64,000 nucleotides of DNA from Rubrivivax sp. (GCA_021300575.1 JAJTDM010000040.1:1-64000); one strand, 5' to 3'. Shown: positions 40,711 through 50,528, numbered from the stretch's first letter. Notes: a model not told the origin generated them from the sequence alone. Made by a program: numbers and translations.

Positions 40711-41666
40711 TGCCGGCGCTCCTGCGACTGGGCCTGGTAACGCTGGAACAGGGCCAGCGGCACGATGATCAGCAGGATCATCAGCACTGCCAGGGCCGAT
40801 GCCATCGGCCAGTCGTTGTTGAAGAAGAGCTCGTCCCAGATCACGCGGCCGATCATCAGGGTCTCGGGACCGCCAAGCAATTCGGGCACGACGTACTCGC
40901 CGATGCAGGGGATGAACACCAGCATGGAGCCGGCGATGATCCCAGCCTTGGACAGCGGCACGGTGATCTTCCAGAACGCCACCCAAGGGGTGGCGCCGAG
41001 GTCCTGGGCGGCTTCGAGCAGGCGCAGGTCCATCTTGACCAACTGGCTGTACAGCGGCAGCACCATGAAGGGCAGGTAGGTGTAGACCATGCCCAGCACC
41101 AGCGAGAAGGGGGTGTTCATCAGCTTGCCCGGCGCGGCAATCAGCCCGAGCGACAGCAGCAGAGAGTCCAACCCGAGCCCGACGACGACGTCATGCGCCC
41201 AGCCACCGGGGCTGAGCAAGCCCTTCCATGCATAAGTGCGCAGCAGGAAAGAAGTCCAGAAGGGCAGCATCACCAGCATCAGCAGCAAGGGCTGCACCGA
41301 AGGCCGGGCCCTGGCCATGAAGTAGGCGAAGGGGTAGCCAATGAACAAGCACACCACGGTGGTGGCCGCCGCGTACTGCAGGCTTCGCAGGTAGGCGCTG
41401 AGGTACAGCGGGTCTTGCAGCACCGTGGCGAAGTTGGAAAACTTCAGCGACAGCGTCAGCACGCCGTCCTGGACCGCGATCAGGTCCTCCGGATGGACCG
41501 TGCCCATGCGGGCCAGGGAAATCTGCAGCACCACCGCGAAGGGCAGCAGAAAGAACACCAGCAGCCACAGGTAGGGCACCCCGATCACCGCAGCCCGGCC
41601 GCGAGGGCGCAGCCGCACCAGCCGGGCCAGGCCGGCAGCAGGTGGAGTGCGCGGTACCGGGCTCAT
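40707..41666 (-). CDS. potH: Putrescine/polyamine ABC transporter permease PotH
   Basis: Second permease. The 319-residue product has a Pro/Arg-rich cytosolic N-terminus, six helices (VIGVPYLWLLVFFLLPFAVV first), and the EAA loop LEAAQDLGATPWVAFWKITVP near residue 215. It overlaps potI by 4 bp and begins 7 bp after potG. Confidence 0.94.
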   Translation of the reverse strand: MSPVPRTPPAAGLARLVRLRPRGRAAVIGVPYLWLLVFFLLPFAVVLQISLARMGTVHPEDLIAVQDGVLTLSLKFSNFATVLQDPLYLSAYLRSLQYAAATTVVCLFIGYPFAYFMARARPSVQPLLLMLVMLPFWTSFLLRTYAWKGLLSPGGWAHDVVVGLGLDSLLLSLGLIAAPGKLMNTPFSLVLGMVYTYLPFMVLPLYSQLVKMDLRLLEAAQDLGATPWVAFWKITVPLSKAGIIAGSMLVFIPCIGEYVVPELLGGPETLMIGRVIWDELFFNNDWPMASALAVLMILLIIVPLALFQRYQAQSQERRQ

Positions 41667-41673
41667 TGGCGCC

Positions 41674-42777
41674 TCATTGGGTCAGCACCACCTGCGCCGA
41701 AGGCGACCAGTGGGCCCAGGCCTCGTCGCCCCAGGTGAGCTCGTCGTCGCGGTGGCGCTCCACATTGGACTGGCTGATCTTCAGCGTTGCACCGCTGGCC
41801 AGCGCCAACTGGTAGACGGTGAAGCTGCCGAAATACGATTTCTCGCGCACGGTGCCGCGCAACATGTTGAAGTCACCCTCGGCGGGGCGTTGACGGCTGA
41901 CGTTGATCTTCTCGGGCCGCAGGGCCACGGTGACCGCCATCCCTTCGGTGCCCGTGATGCCGTGGCCGACGTAATGGCGGCAGTCTGCGCAGGCGACGAC
42001 GCAGTGGTCATGCGCATCCACCTCCAGCGAGCCGTCCATCAGGTTGACGTTGCCGATGAAGTCGGCCACGAAGCGGCTGGCCGGCGTCTCGTAGATCTCC
42101 GACGGCGCGCCCACCTGCATCAGCCGACCTTCGCTCATCACCGCGATGCGCGAGGCCATGGTCATGGCTTCCTCCTGGTCGTGGGTGACCATCATGCAGG
42201 TCACGCCCACCTGCTCGATGATGTTGACCAGTTCGATCTGGGTTTCCTCGCGCAGCTTCTTGTCCAACGCCCCCAGGGGTTCGTCCAGCAGCAGCAACTC
42301 GGGCTGCTTGGCCAAGCTGCGGGCCAAGGCCACCCGCTGCTGCTGGCCGCCAGACAATTGATGCGGCTTTCGGCCGGCGTACTTGCCCAGCTGCACCAGC
42401 TTGAGCATCGCCTCCACCCGCTCGGCGATCTGCGCCGAAGCCATGCCCGAGCGCTTCAAGCCGAAAGCGATGTTCTCGGCCACCGTGAGGTGCGGGAACA
42501 ACGCATAGCTCTGGAACATCATGTTCAGCGGCCGTACGTAAGGGGGCAGGCCGCCCAGGTCCTGCCCGTTGAGCACGATACGCCCGGACGTGGGGGTCTC
42601 GAACCCGGCCACCATGCGCAGCAGCGTGGTCTTGCCGCACCCGGACGAGCCCAGCAGGGCGAAGATTTCCCCCTTGCCGATGTCCACGCTGACATGGTTG
42701 ACGGCGGGATAGCCGTCGAACTCCTTGACCACATCATCGATGCGCAGGAAGCCGGCGCCGCCGGCCGCGGTCGACAT
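41674..42777 (-). CDS. potG: Polyamine ABC transporter ATPase PotG
   Basis: ATP-hydrolysing subunit that powers polyamine import. The 367-residue product has Walker A LLGSSGCGKTTLLRM near residue 42, Q-loop MMFQSYALFPHL, signature LSGGQQQRVALARSL, Walker B LLLLDEPLGALDKKL, H-loop MMVTHDQEEAM, and a C-terminal TOBE domain (LRPEKINVSRQRPAEGDFN). The ATG at 42777 shares one base with the potF stop (TGATG). Confidence 0.96.
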   Translation of the reverse strand: MSTAAGGAGFLRIDDVVKEFDGYPAVNHVSVDIGKGEIFALLGSSGCGKTTLLRMVAGFETPTSGRIVLNGQDLGGLPPYVRPLNMMFQSYALFPHLTVAENIAFGLKRSGMASAQIAERVEAMLKLVQLGKYAGRKPHQLSGGQQQRVALARSLAKQPELLLLDEPLGALDKKLREETQIELVNIIEQVGVTCMMVTHDQEEAMTMASRIAVMSEGRLMQVGAPSEIYETPASRFVADFIGNVNLMDGSLEVDAHDHCVVACADCRHYVGHGITGTEGMAVTVALRPEKINVSRQRPAEGDFNMLRGTVREKSYFGSFTVYQLALASGATLKISQSNVERHRDDELTWGDEAWAHWSPSAQVVLTQ

Positions 42778-43886
42778 CACAAACCGGTCTTGAACGACGT
42801 GAAGGTGCGCGTCATCAGGCGACGCAGGTCGTTGTTGATCGAGTCCGGCGGCACCATGCGGGCCAGGTCGGCGCTGGAAAGGAACACGGTGGGGTTGTTG
42901 GCCACGTCAGGGCGGATGTTCCTGCGCGAGTCCGGTACCGGGTTGGGGTAGAAGACCTTGTTCGTGTTGGAAGACGCCACATCGGGGCGCAGCATGAAGT
43001 TGATGAACTTGTGCGCATTTCCGGGCCGCTGGGCATCGGCCGGAATGACCATCGTGTCAAAGAACAGCAGCCCGCCATTCCTGGGGATCAGGGCCTGGAT
43101 GTTCTGGCCTGTCTTGCCATCAATGGCGCGCTGGCGGGCGATGTTGATGTCGCCCGACCAGCCCAGCGCCAGGCAGATGGAGCCGTTGGCCATGTCATTG
43201 ATGTAGCCAGAAGAACTGAACAGGGTCACGAAGGGCCGAACGGCCTTGAGTGCGTTGGCCGCGGCGGTGTAGTCCGCCGGGACCCTGCTGAAAGCAGGCT
43301 TGCCCAGGTAATGCAGCGCCGCAGGGATCACCTCGGTGGCGGAATCCAGGAACGAGACGCCACAGCTCTTGAGCTTGCTGATGTACTCGGGCTTGAAGAC
43401 CAGTTCCCAGACGTTGTCGGGCAACGGCCCGCCCAGGGCGGCACGAACCTTGTCGACGTTGATGCCCACGGTGGTGAAGCCCCACAGCCAGTTCACCATG
43501 TAGTCGTTGCCTGGGTCCATCTTGCCCAGTTGGGACTGGATGCCCGGATCGATGTTGCGCAGATTGGGGATCTTGGACTTGTCCAGCTTCTGCAGCAGGC
43601 CGCCGTCGATCTGCAACTTGGCCCAGTTGGAGGAGGGCACCACGATGTCATAGCCCGTCTTGCCGGCCACGAGCTTGGCGTGAACGATCTCGTTGTTGTC
43701 GAAGACGTCGTAGCGGACCTTGATGCCGGTTTCCTTCTCGAACCGGGCGATCACATCCTCGCCGATGTAATCCGACCAGTTGTAGATGTTCAGGACCTTT
43801 TCTTCCTCCTGGGCGACCGCTCCCCCCGCAAGGGCTGCGAGTGAAACGGCCAGTGCGGCCAGGATCCGGCTTGACTTGAACTGCAT
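42777..43886 (-). CDS. potF: Polyamine-binding periplasmic protein PotF
   Basis: Periplasmic receptor that delivers putrescine or a relative to PotGHI. The 369-residue product has a signal peptide (ILAALAVSLAALAGGAVAQ) and the PotF-type ligand motif LNIYNWSDYIGEDV; PotF carries Ser-Asp here where PotD has Thr-Glu, so putrescine is more likely than spermidine (inference). Other family blocks: YDIVVPSSNWAKLQ, LWGFTTVGINVDKV, LALGWSGDINIARQ. GGAGG lies 7 nt before the ATG at 43886. First gene of the transporter operon, about 150 bp after the aminotransferase gene. Confidence 0.94.
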   Translation of the reverse strand: MQFKSSRILAALAVSLAALAGGAVAQEEEKVLNIYNWSDYIGEDVIARFEKETGIKVRYDVFDNNEIVHAKLVAGKTGYDIVVPSSNWAKLQIDGGLLQKLDKSKIPNLRNIDPGIQSQLGKMDPGNDYMVNWLWGFTTVGINVDKVRAALGGPLPDNVWELVFKPEYISKLKSCGVSFLDSATEVIPAALHYLGKPAFSRVPADYTAAANALKAVRPFVTLFSSSGYINDMANGSICLALGWSGDINIARQRAIDGKTGQNIQALIPRNGGLLFFDTMVIPADAQRPGNAHKFINFMLRPDVASSNTNKVFYPNPVPDSRRNIRPDVANNPTVFLSSADLARMVPPDSINNDLRRLMTRTFTSFKTGL

Positions 43887-44037
43887 GAACAAACCTCCGC
43901 TGAGGGACAGATGGCAAAGTCGGTACGCAACCCTTCAAGGCGCACTGGATTGGTGCGTGAGCCCCAATCCGTGCTGATCGCCAGGGAACGGATGCACGAA
44001 GTATTCCAGAACCCGGGCCGCTCGCCCAGTACGGGCC

Positions 44038-45345
44038 TCAGGCCACGCGGCGCAGCGCCCCGCGCAAGGTGTCGATGATGTGATCGATGTGCGACTTCTC
44101 GACGATCAGCGGCGGCGACATCGCGATGATGTCGCCCGTGGTGCGGATCATCACGCCCTTGTCGTAGCAGTCCAGGAACACATCGAAAGCGCGCTTGGTG
44201 GGCTGACCGGCCAGGGGCTGCAGTTCAACGCCGCCGACCAGACCGATGTTGCGGATGTCGATGACGTTCGGCTCGCCGCGCAGGGAGTGCAGCGCCTGCT
44301 CGAAGTACGGTGCCAGTTCCGCCGCCCGCGTCAGAAGTCCTTCTTCGGCATAGGTGTCCAGCGTGCCCAGCGCAGCAGCGCAGGCCAGCGGATGCGCTGA
44401 GTAGGTGTAGCCGTGGAAGAACTCGATCAGGTGCTCGGGCCCGGTCATGAAGGCGTCGTGGATCTTGCTCTGGGCGATGACCGCCCCCATCGGGACGCAA
44501 CCGTTGGTGATGCCCTTGGCCACCGTCGTCAGGTCAGGCGTGACACCGAAGGTCTGGGACCCGAACGGCATGCCTGTGCGGCCGAAACCGGTGATCACCT
44601 CGTCGAAGATCAGCAGGATGCCGTGCTTGTCGCAGATCTCGCGCAGCCGCTGCAGGTAGCCTTGGGGCGGGATGAGTACGCCCGTGGAGCCGGCCACCGG
44701 CTCGACGATCACCGCAGCGATGGTGGACGCATCGTGCAGCGCGACCAGCCGCTCCAGGTCGTCCGCAAACTCCGCACCGTGAGCCGGCTGACCCTGGGAA
44801 AACGCATTGCGCGCAGGGTCGTGGGTGTGGCGGATGTGGTCCACGCCGGCCAGCAGGGTGCCGAACATCTTCCGGTTGGACACGATGCCTCCGACGGAAA
44901 TGCCGCCAAAGTTCACGCCGTGATAACCCCGCTCGCGCCCGATGAGCCGCGTGCGCGAGCCTTCTCCGCGCACGCGGTGGTAAGCGATGGCCATCTTCAG
45001 CGCTGTCTCGACGGCTTCAGAGCCGGAATTGGTGAAGAACACCTTGCCCATGCCCTCGGGCGCCAGCTTGACGATGCGGTCGGCCAGTTCAAAGGCCTTG
45101 GGATGGGCCATCTGGAACGAGGGAGCGAAATCGAGTTCCGCAGCCTGGTCCTGGATGGCCTGCACGATGCGCGGTCGCGCGTGGCCCGCGTTGACGCACC
45201 ACAGGCCCGCCACGCCGTCCAGGATCTGCCGACCCTTGTCGTCCCAATAGTGCATGCCCGAAGAACGGGCCAGCATGCGCGGGGCCTTCTTGAACTGCCG
45301 GTTGGCCGTGAAGGGCATCCAGTAGGCGTCCAGGTCCTTGTACAT
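44038..45345 (-). CDS. Omega-amino acid (beta-alanine)-pyruvate aminotransferase
   Basis: Class III PLP enzyme that moves an amino group from a terminal amine (beta-alanine, putrescine-type or GABA-type substrates) to pyruvate. The 435-residue product starts MYKDLDAYWMPFTANRQFKK and has GLWCVNAGH, the phosphate-binding FFTNSGSEAVETALKMA near residue 108, FDEVITGFGRTG with the PLP aspartate near residue 255, and lysine in TTVAKGITNGCVPMGAV near residue 284. It is closest in pattern to beta-alanine-pyruvate transaminases, while its place beside potFGHI suggests use in polyamine breakdown. GGAGAT precedes the ATG. Confidence 0.92.
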   Translation of the reverse strand: MYKDLDAYWMPFTANRQFKKAPRMLARSSGMHYWDDKGRQILDGVAGLWCVNAGHARPRIVQAIQDQAAELDFAPSFQMAHPKAFELADRIVKLAPEGMGKVFFTNSGSEAVETALKMAIAYHRVRGEGSRTRLIGRERGYHGVNFGGISVGGIVSNRKMFGTLLAGVDHIRHTHDPARNAFSQGQPAHGAEFADDLERLVALHDASTIAAVIVEPVAGSTGVLIPPQGYLQRLREICDKHGILLIFDEVITGFGRTGMPFGSQTFGVTPDLTTVAKGITNGCVPMGAVIAQSKIHDAFMTGPEHLIEFFHGYTYSAHPLACAAALGTLDTYAEEGLLTRAAELAPYFEQALHSLRGEPNVIDIRNIGLVGGVELQPLAGQPTKRAFDVFLDCYDKGVMIRTTGDIIAMSPPLIVEKSHIDHIIDTLRGALRRVA

Positions 45346-45377
45346 GGTTCGGATCTCCTTGGAGGGTGTTGAAAGGA

Positions 45378-45391
45378 TGATCGGTTGATCA
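45378..45391. promoter_or_regulatory. Inverted repeat between aminotransferase and amidotransferase genes
   Basis: TGATC-GGTT-GATCA, a 5-bp perfect inverted repeat with a 4-bp centre, sits mid-way in the 90-bp gap between the divergent starts. Position suits an operator controlling both genes. No matching regulator gene is in the window. Confidence 0.35.
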
Positions 45392-45435
45392 AACGTCTTG
45401 CCGCATGATACGAGCCAGCACTTCGCTTTGGCACG

Positions 45436-46161
45436 ATGAAACCCGTACTGATCCTGCAGCACATGCGCCACGATGGACCCGCCTACCTGGCGCGCTGGTT
45501 GGCTGATCGTGGACTCGCGTTTGACCGGCGGGATGCGGCCTCGGGCGACGCTTTCCCGGCCGACATGTCGGCGCACGGCGCGCTGGCGGTCCTGGGGGGC
45601 GCGATGAGTGCCAACGATCCGCTGCCCTTTCTTCGAGACGCCGAACGGTTGATCCTGCAGGCGATGCAAGCTGGAATCCCGGTCATCGGCCATTGCCTGG
45701 GCGGCCAGTTGATGGCGCGCGCCCTGGGCGCACGCGTGCAGGCGTCCCCAGCACCGGAAATCGGCTGGCAGCCCCTGCAGGTGCTGGACAACCCCGTGGC
45801 CGCGCAGTGGTTCGGCCCACCAGCTCAGCACCATGTGATGCACTGGCACTACGAAAGCTTTGACTTGCCGCCAGGCGCGCGATGGCTGGCCACCAGCTGC
45901 GCGTGCCCGCACCAGGCCTTCTCGATAGGCCCGCACCTGGGGATGCAATTCCACATCGAGATTGACGAGGCCAAGTTGCAGCGCTGGCTCGACGAGGGTG
46001 ACCCGGCCTGGTCTGAAGCGCTCGCGCAGCACGCCGGCAGCGTGCAGGACAAGGCCACCATCCTGGCGCATGCGGCGCAGCGATTGCAGGCGCATCACCG
46101 CCTGGCCGATCGTCTGTACGGGAGATGGATCATCGGCGCATCCCTCGTTTCTGCATCGTGA
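45436..46161 (+). CDS. Class I glutamine amidotransferase-like protein
   Basis: The 241-residue product resembles stand-alone type 1 glutamine amidotransferases of the GuaA-like group: LAVLGGAMSANDPLPFLRDA, nucleophile cysteine in PVIGHCLGGQLMARALGA near residue 85, and the histidine-glutamate pair in LGMQFHIEID near residue 175. In Pseudomonas spu-type clusters an amidotransferase hydrolyses gamma-glutamylated polyamine products; the divergent position next to the aminotransferase and pot genes makes a similar role possible here but this is inference. Confidence 0.82.
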   Translation: MKPVLILQHMRHDGPAYLARWLADRGLAFDRRDAASGDAFPADMSAHGALAVLGGAMSANDPLPFLRDAERLILQAMQAGIPVIGHCLGGQLMARALGARVQASPAPEIGWQPLQVLDNPVAAQWFGPPAQHHVMHWHYESFDLPPGARWLATSCACPHQAFSIGPHLGMQFHIEIDEAKLQRWLDEGDPAWSEALAQHAGSVQDKATILAHAAQRLQAHHRLADRLYGRWIIGASLVSAS

Positions 46162-46287
46162 CATTCTTTTTTCGTCATGTGGAATGCATTGATGGTGCGC
46201 TGCAGCACAATGATTCACAAGGGAAGACGGCATTCCGCATCATGACATCGCGACGCTAACCTATTGATTTCACACGCTTTACATTTT

Positions 46288-46311
46288 TGTCTTATATAAG
46301 ACATAAGTCTT
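46288..46311 (+). promoter_or_regulatory. 16-bp perfect palindrome with third half-site upstream of aceA
   Basis: TGTCTTATATAAGACA (46288-46303) is a perfect 16-bp palindrome; its right arm also pairs with a following GTCTT (AAGAC-ATAA-GTCTT, 46298-46311), giving three half-sites. It lies 75 bp before the aceA start in a locally AT-rich 100-bp stretch and overlaps possible -10 hexamers (TATATA, TATAAG; TTCACA at 46270-46275 is a -35 candidate). Likely operator of a repressor controlling the glyoxylate shunt. Confidence 0.6.
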
Positions 46312-46385
46312 CACAAAGCCCTTGGTGGCGCGTAGGCTTGCAGCCATACCTTCATCTTTGAACCTTGCTGCAAAAGGAGCCTGCC

Positions 46386-47684
<1,299 letters not shown>

Positions 47685-47726
47685 AGCGCATCCGTGGGGG
47701 GCGGCCAAGCGCCGCCACCGCAGCAA

Positions 47727-47747
47727 GGCCCGGGCAACTCCCGGGCC
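47727..47747. terminator. Hairpin between convergent aceA and ridA
   Basis: Perfect 8-bp stem GGCCCGGG/CCCGGGCC with a 5-nt loop lies between the two convergent stops. The plus-strand tail is GTGCCTGTTT and the minus-strand tail GCTGCGGTGG, so the T-run is weak; it may still end or protect the aceA transcript. Confidence 0.6.
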
Positions 47748-47764
47748 GTGCCTGTTTCAGGGGC

Positions 47765-48196
47765 TCAGGAGACGAGTTCAGGTCCCGGCGGCGCCCGGCG
47801 GGCCACGAAGTCGATCTCGATCAGCGCACCGCGTGCCCGGCCGCTCACGCCCACGCAGGTGCGCGCAGGCCGCCTGCCCGGCGCGAAGTAGGTCTGGTAA
47901 ACCGCATTCATCGCAGCGTAATCTCTATCGAAGTGCAGCAGGAACACACGTGCGCTAAGCACGTGTTCCAGCCCCAACCCGATGCCGGCCAACACGCGGC
48001 CCAAGTTGGCGAAGACCTGGTGCGTCTGTGCCTCGATGCCATCGGGGTAAGGCGAATCATTGGCCGTGCCGGTGAACGGCATCTGGCCGGTCAGGAACAC
48101 CCAACCATCCTGCTCGACTGCATGACTGAAGGGAGCTACCGGGTCGGGCGCACCGGCGATCATGTGAAAGAGAGGTCCCGGGGCTGGGATGCTCAT
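47765..48196 (-). CDS. RidA/YjgF-family protein
   Basis: Members deaminate reactive enamine/imine intermediates made by PLP enzymes. The 143-residue product shows the RidA core: FSHAVEQDGWVFLTGQMPFT, QTHQVFANLGRVLAGIGLGLE, VFLLHFDRDYAAMNAVYQTYF, and the active-site arginine in PARTCVGVSGRARGALIEID near residue 115. It is convergent with aceA and stands alone. Whether it acts as an imine deaminase or belongs to another RidA subgroup cannot be told from this. Confidence 0.9.
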   Translation of the reverse strand: MSIPAPGPLFHMIAGAPDPVAPFSHAVEQDGWVFLTGQMPFTGTANDSPYPDGIEAQTHQVFANLGRVLAGIGLGLEHVLSARVFLLHFDRDYAAMNAVYQTYFAPGRRPARTCVGVSGRARGALIEIDFVARRAPPGPELVS

Positions 48197-48262
48197 GGTT
48201 CATTCCTTGGAGACGGGGGAGGGAGCGCGTGGCCGACGTACGCGATGAGTCAAGCTCGACAG

Positions 48263-48626
48263 ACTCACGATAGCCTGTGCCGACAGCAGCGATGGGGCGG
48301 TGCTGGCCTTGGACTACCGCATAGCGCCCGCGAACCCACTTCCTGCTGCCTGGGACGACGCTTGGTGCGCCTTGCGCTGGTTGGCCGATCACGGGACTTC
48401 CCTCGGGTTGGACATACTGCTGGTCGAATGCGACCTGGTGGTCGATGATGGCATTGCCAACGCTGACCGTCTGCGCATGGTCGGCGTGGCGGTGGATCTG
48501 GAGGTCTGCCGCGGCGTGACCCACGACTTCATAAAAATGGGCCGCCTGCTGCCTGAAGCATCACAGGCTCTGGACGCCGCAGCTCAGGCCCTGCAACTGG
48601 CATGGAAAGGAACACCGCCCACATGA
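48263..48626 (+). pseudogene. Decayed acetyl-hydrolase / lipase (alpha/beta hydrolase) remnant
   Basis: Pieces of an acetyl esterase-type hydrolase survive: THDSLCRQ (48263 onward) in one frame, then after a shift LALDYRIAPANPLPAAWDDA and LRWLADHGTSLGLD, then directly LLVECDLVVDDGIANADRL and VCRGVTHDFIKMGRLLPEA to the stop at 48626. The HGGG region, the nucleophile GDSAGG elbow and over 100 following residues are missing, so it cannot be an active enzyme. The stop overlaps the next gene's ATG (ATGA), showing the two were once one operon. More eroded than the other broken genes in the window. Confidence 0.75.
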
Positions 48627-49480
48627 ACCCGAAGGACTTCCGCTTTTTCGACCAGTTGCGCGTGCGCTGGGCCGAGGTGGACATGCAACGCATCGTCTTC
48701 AATGGGCACTACCTGCTCTATTTCGATACGGCTGTTGGCGGCTACTGGCGCAGCCTGGCCATGCCGTACCACGAGACCATGGAAATGCTGGGTGGAGACC
48801 TTTACGTCCGCAAGGCCACCCTGGAGTACCTGGCGTCGGCTCATTACGACGAGCGGCTGCAGGTGGGCATCCGCTGCGAGCGCATCGGCAACTCGTCCAT
48901 GCGTTTCATCGGCTGCGTGTTCCGCGGCCAGACGCCACTGGTCACCAGCGAACTGGTCTACGTCTTCGCCGACCCCGCGACACAGACCTCAAAGCCGGTG
49001 CCACCGATGTTGCGCTCCGTGCTCGAGGCCTTCGAGGCCCGAGAACCCATGACCACCGTCGATCTTGGCTCCTGGGACCAGATGGCCGCCACCGCCCGCC
49101 CCCTGCGGCATGCGGTCTTCGTGCAGGAGCAGGGTATCCCGGCAGAGATCGAGGCCGATGCCGCAGACGCGCAGGCTCTGCACGCGGTGGCCACCAACCA
49201 ATTTGGCATGGTGGTGGGTACCGGGCGCGCCGTGTTCGCGGAAGACGGAAGCGCGCGCATCGGCCGTATGGCGGTCCTGGCCAGCGTGCGCGGCGCCGGC
49301 GTGGGGGCGTCCCTGCTGACGGCGCTGGTGAGCGGGTGCCAGGCGAGCGGTGCCCGAGAGGTGATGTTGCATGCACAGGCGGATGCCGTCGAGTTCTACC
49401 GCCGCCACGCTTTCCAACCCCGAGGCTTGGCCTTCCAGGAGGCCGGCATCGAGCACCAGGAGATGGTGCTGCGGCCCTGA
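48623..49480 (+). CDS. Fusion of acyl-CoA thioesterase (YbgC/FadM-like) and GNAT acetyltransferase
   Basis: The 285-residue product joins two enzymes. Residues 1-135 form a hotdog thioesterase with the 4HBT signature VRWAEVDMQRIVFNGHYLLY (active-site Asp and Asn-Gly-His) and MGGDLYVRK-type strand. Residues about 142-285 form an N-acetyltransferase domain (RHAVFVQEQGIPAEIEAD, acetyl-CoA loop MAVLASVRGAGVGASLLTAL, HAQADAVEFYRRHAFQPRG). The linker is short (AREPMTTVDLGS). Both halves keep their catalytic motifs. ATG at 48623 (start MNPKDFRFF) is preferred to 48602. The natural acyl substrate is unknown; the fused acetyltransferase suggests the two reactions share a substrate. Confidence 0.85.
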   Translation: MNPKDFRFFDQLRVRWAEVDMQRIVFNGHYLLYFDTAVGGYWRSLAMPYHETMEMLGGDLYVRKATLEYLASAHYDERLQVGIRCERIGNSSMRFIGCVFRGQTPLVTSELVYVFADPATQTSKPVPPMLRSVLEAFEAREPMTTVDLGSWDQMAATARPLRHAVFVQEQGIPAEIEADAADAQALHAVATNQFGMVVGTGRAVFAEDGSARIGRMAVLASVRGAGVGASLLTALVSGCQASGAREVMLHAQADAVEFYRRHAFQPRGLAFQEAGIEHQEMVLRP

Positions 49481-49532
49481 ACCTGGCCCGCCACTCAGGC
49501 AGGAACGACAGCCCCGCGGCTGCGCTGGCTGC

Positions 49533-50528
49533 TCAGGCGGGCTCCAGGGGAAGGGGGTAGGGGAGTTCGGCAGGCTTCAGGCGCACCGTGCCCACGGTCA
49601 ATTCCCCTGGCGCGCCCACCAGCGCAGACTTGCACTCCACCAATGCGGCGTGGCTGCCGGCAGGGCCTGCGGTCACGGGCGCCGCCAGGGCCACCATGCC
49701 CGCTGGCTGGCCTGGATCCGCCGAGTGATGCACCTCCTGGCCCGGACCCAAGGGTCCATCGGCCGTCATCAGGAACATGCGGCGCTTGAGCGTACCCCGG
49801 TACTGGCTGCGGGCCACGACTTCCTGCCCTGGGTAGCAGCCTTTCTGGAAGTTCACGCCGCCCGTCAGCTCCAGGTTGACCATCTGCGGCACGAACTGCT
49901 CCACCGTGGCCGCCACCACGCGCACCACGCCGGAGCGCACCTCGAGCCAGTCCCATTGCGCTCGCGACATTGCAGGCAAGGGCGGTGCGGGCAGATCGTG
50001 GGCCTGCAACAGCAGCCAACGCGACGTGGGGCTGCCCGAAGGCAGCCGGATGGCTTGCGGGCCGCCGGCGGGGCCCAGGGCCAGCACGCTCCAGGTGGCA
50101 GCGGGCAACGTGGCTCCCGAGGTCTGGGCTAACCAGTGCTCGGCCGTAGGGCCCGCAAGCCCGTACAGGGCCAGTTGCCCGTCGCCTGCCGTCAACCGGC
50201 ACTTGGCGCGCAACACGAACATCGACAGGCGCTTCAAGGTGGCAGCGAGCAGGTCCGCGCTGCAGGCCAGTGCGATCTGATCGGGCGCCGAACGCCAGGC
50301 CGTGAACGTGGCCTGCAGCCGGCCTTTGGCAGAGCAGTACCCCGCCAGCCGGGCCTGCGACTCGCCCAGATGAAGCATGTCCTGGGTGAGTTGACCATGC
50401 AAAAAGGAAGCGCTGTCAGGCCCGGTGGCCAGGATCACGCCCCAGTCCGCCAACCGACAGGCGCCGTCGGGCGCCGCGTCTGTGTTGGGGGGGGAGGCGT
50501 GGGAGTTCGTGGACACGTTGGAAGGCAT
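49533..50528 (-). CDS. ygfZ: Folate-binding protein YgfZ/GcvT-like
   Basis: Tetrahydrofolate-binding helper for repair or assembly of iron-sulphur clusters in enzymes such as MiaB. The 331-residue product has the GcvT-like fold with FLHGQLTQDML near residue 45, GRLQATFTAW, and the diagnostic cysteine motif NFQKGCYPGQEVVARSQYRG near residue 235. The ATG at 50528 leaves 22 bp to the divergent mltG start; an ATG at 50552 would overlap it. Confidence 0.94.
   Translation of the reverse strand: MPSNVSTNSHASPPNTDAAPDGACRLADWGVILATGPDSASFLHGQLTQDMLHLGESQARLAGYCSAKGRLQATFTAWRSAPDQIALACSADLLAATLKRLSMFVLRAKCRLTAGDGQLALYGLAGPTAEHWLAQTSGATLPAATWSVLALGPAGGPQAIRLPSGSPTSRWLLLQAHDLPAPPLPAMSRAQWDWLEVRSGVVRVVAATVEQFVPQMVNLELTGGVNFQKGCYPGQEVVARSQYRGTLKRRMFLMTADGPLGPGQEVHHSADPGQPAGMVALAAPVTAGPAGSHAALVECKSALVGAPGELTVGTVRLKPAELPYPLPLEPA

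Noticed and set aside
45436-46161. Amidotransferase gene as GMP synthase subunit
   Set aside because: It lacks the ATP-pyrophosphatase domain and stands next to polyamine genes, so it is annotated only as a class I amidotransferase-like protein.
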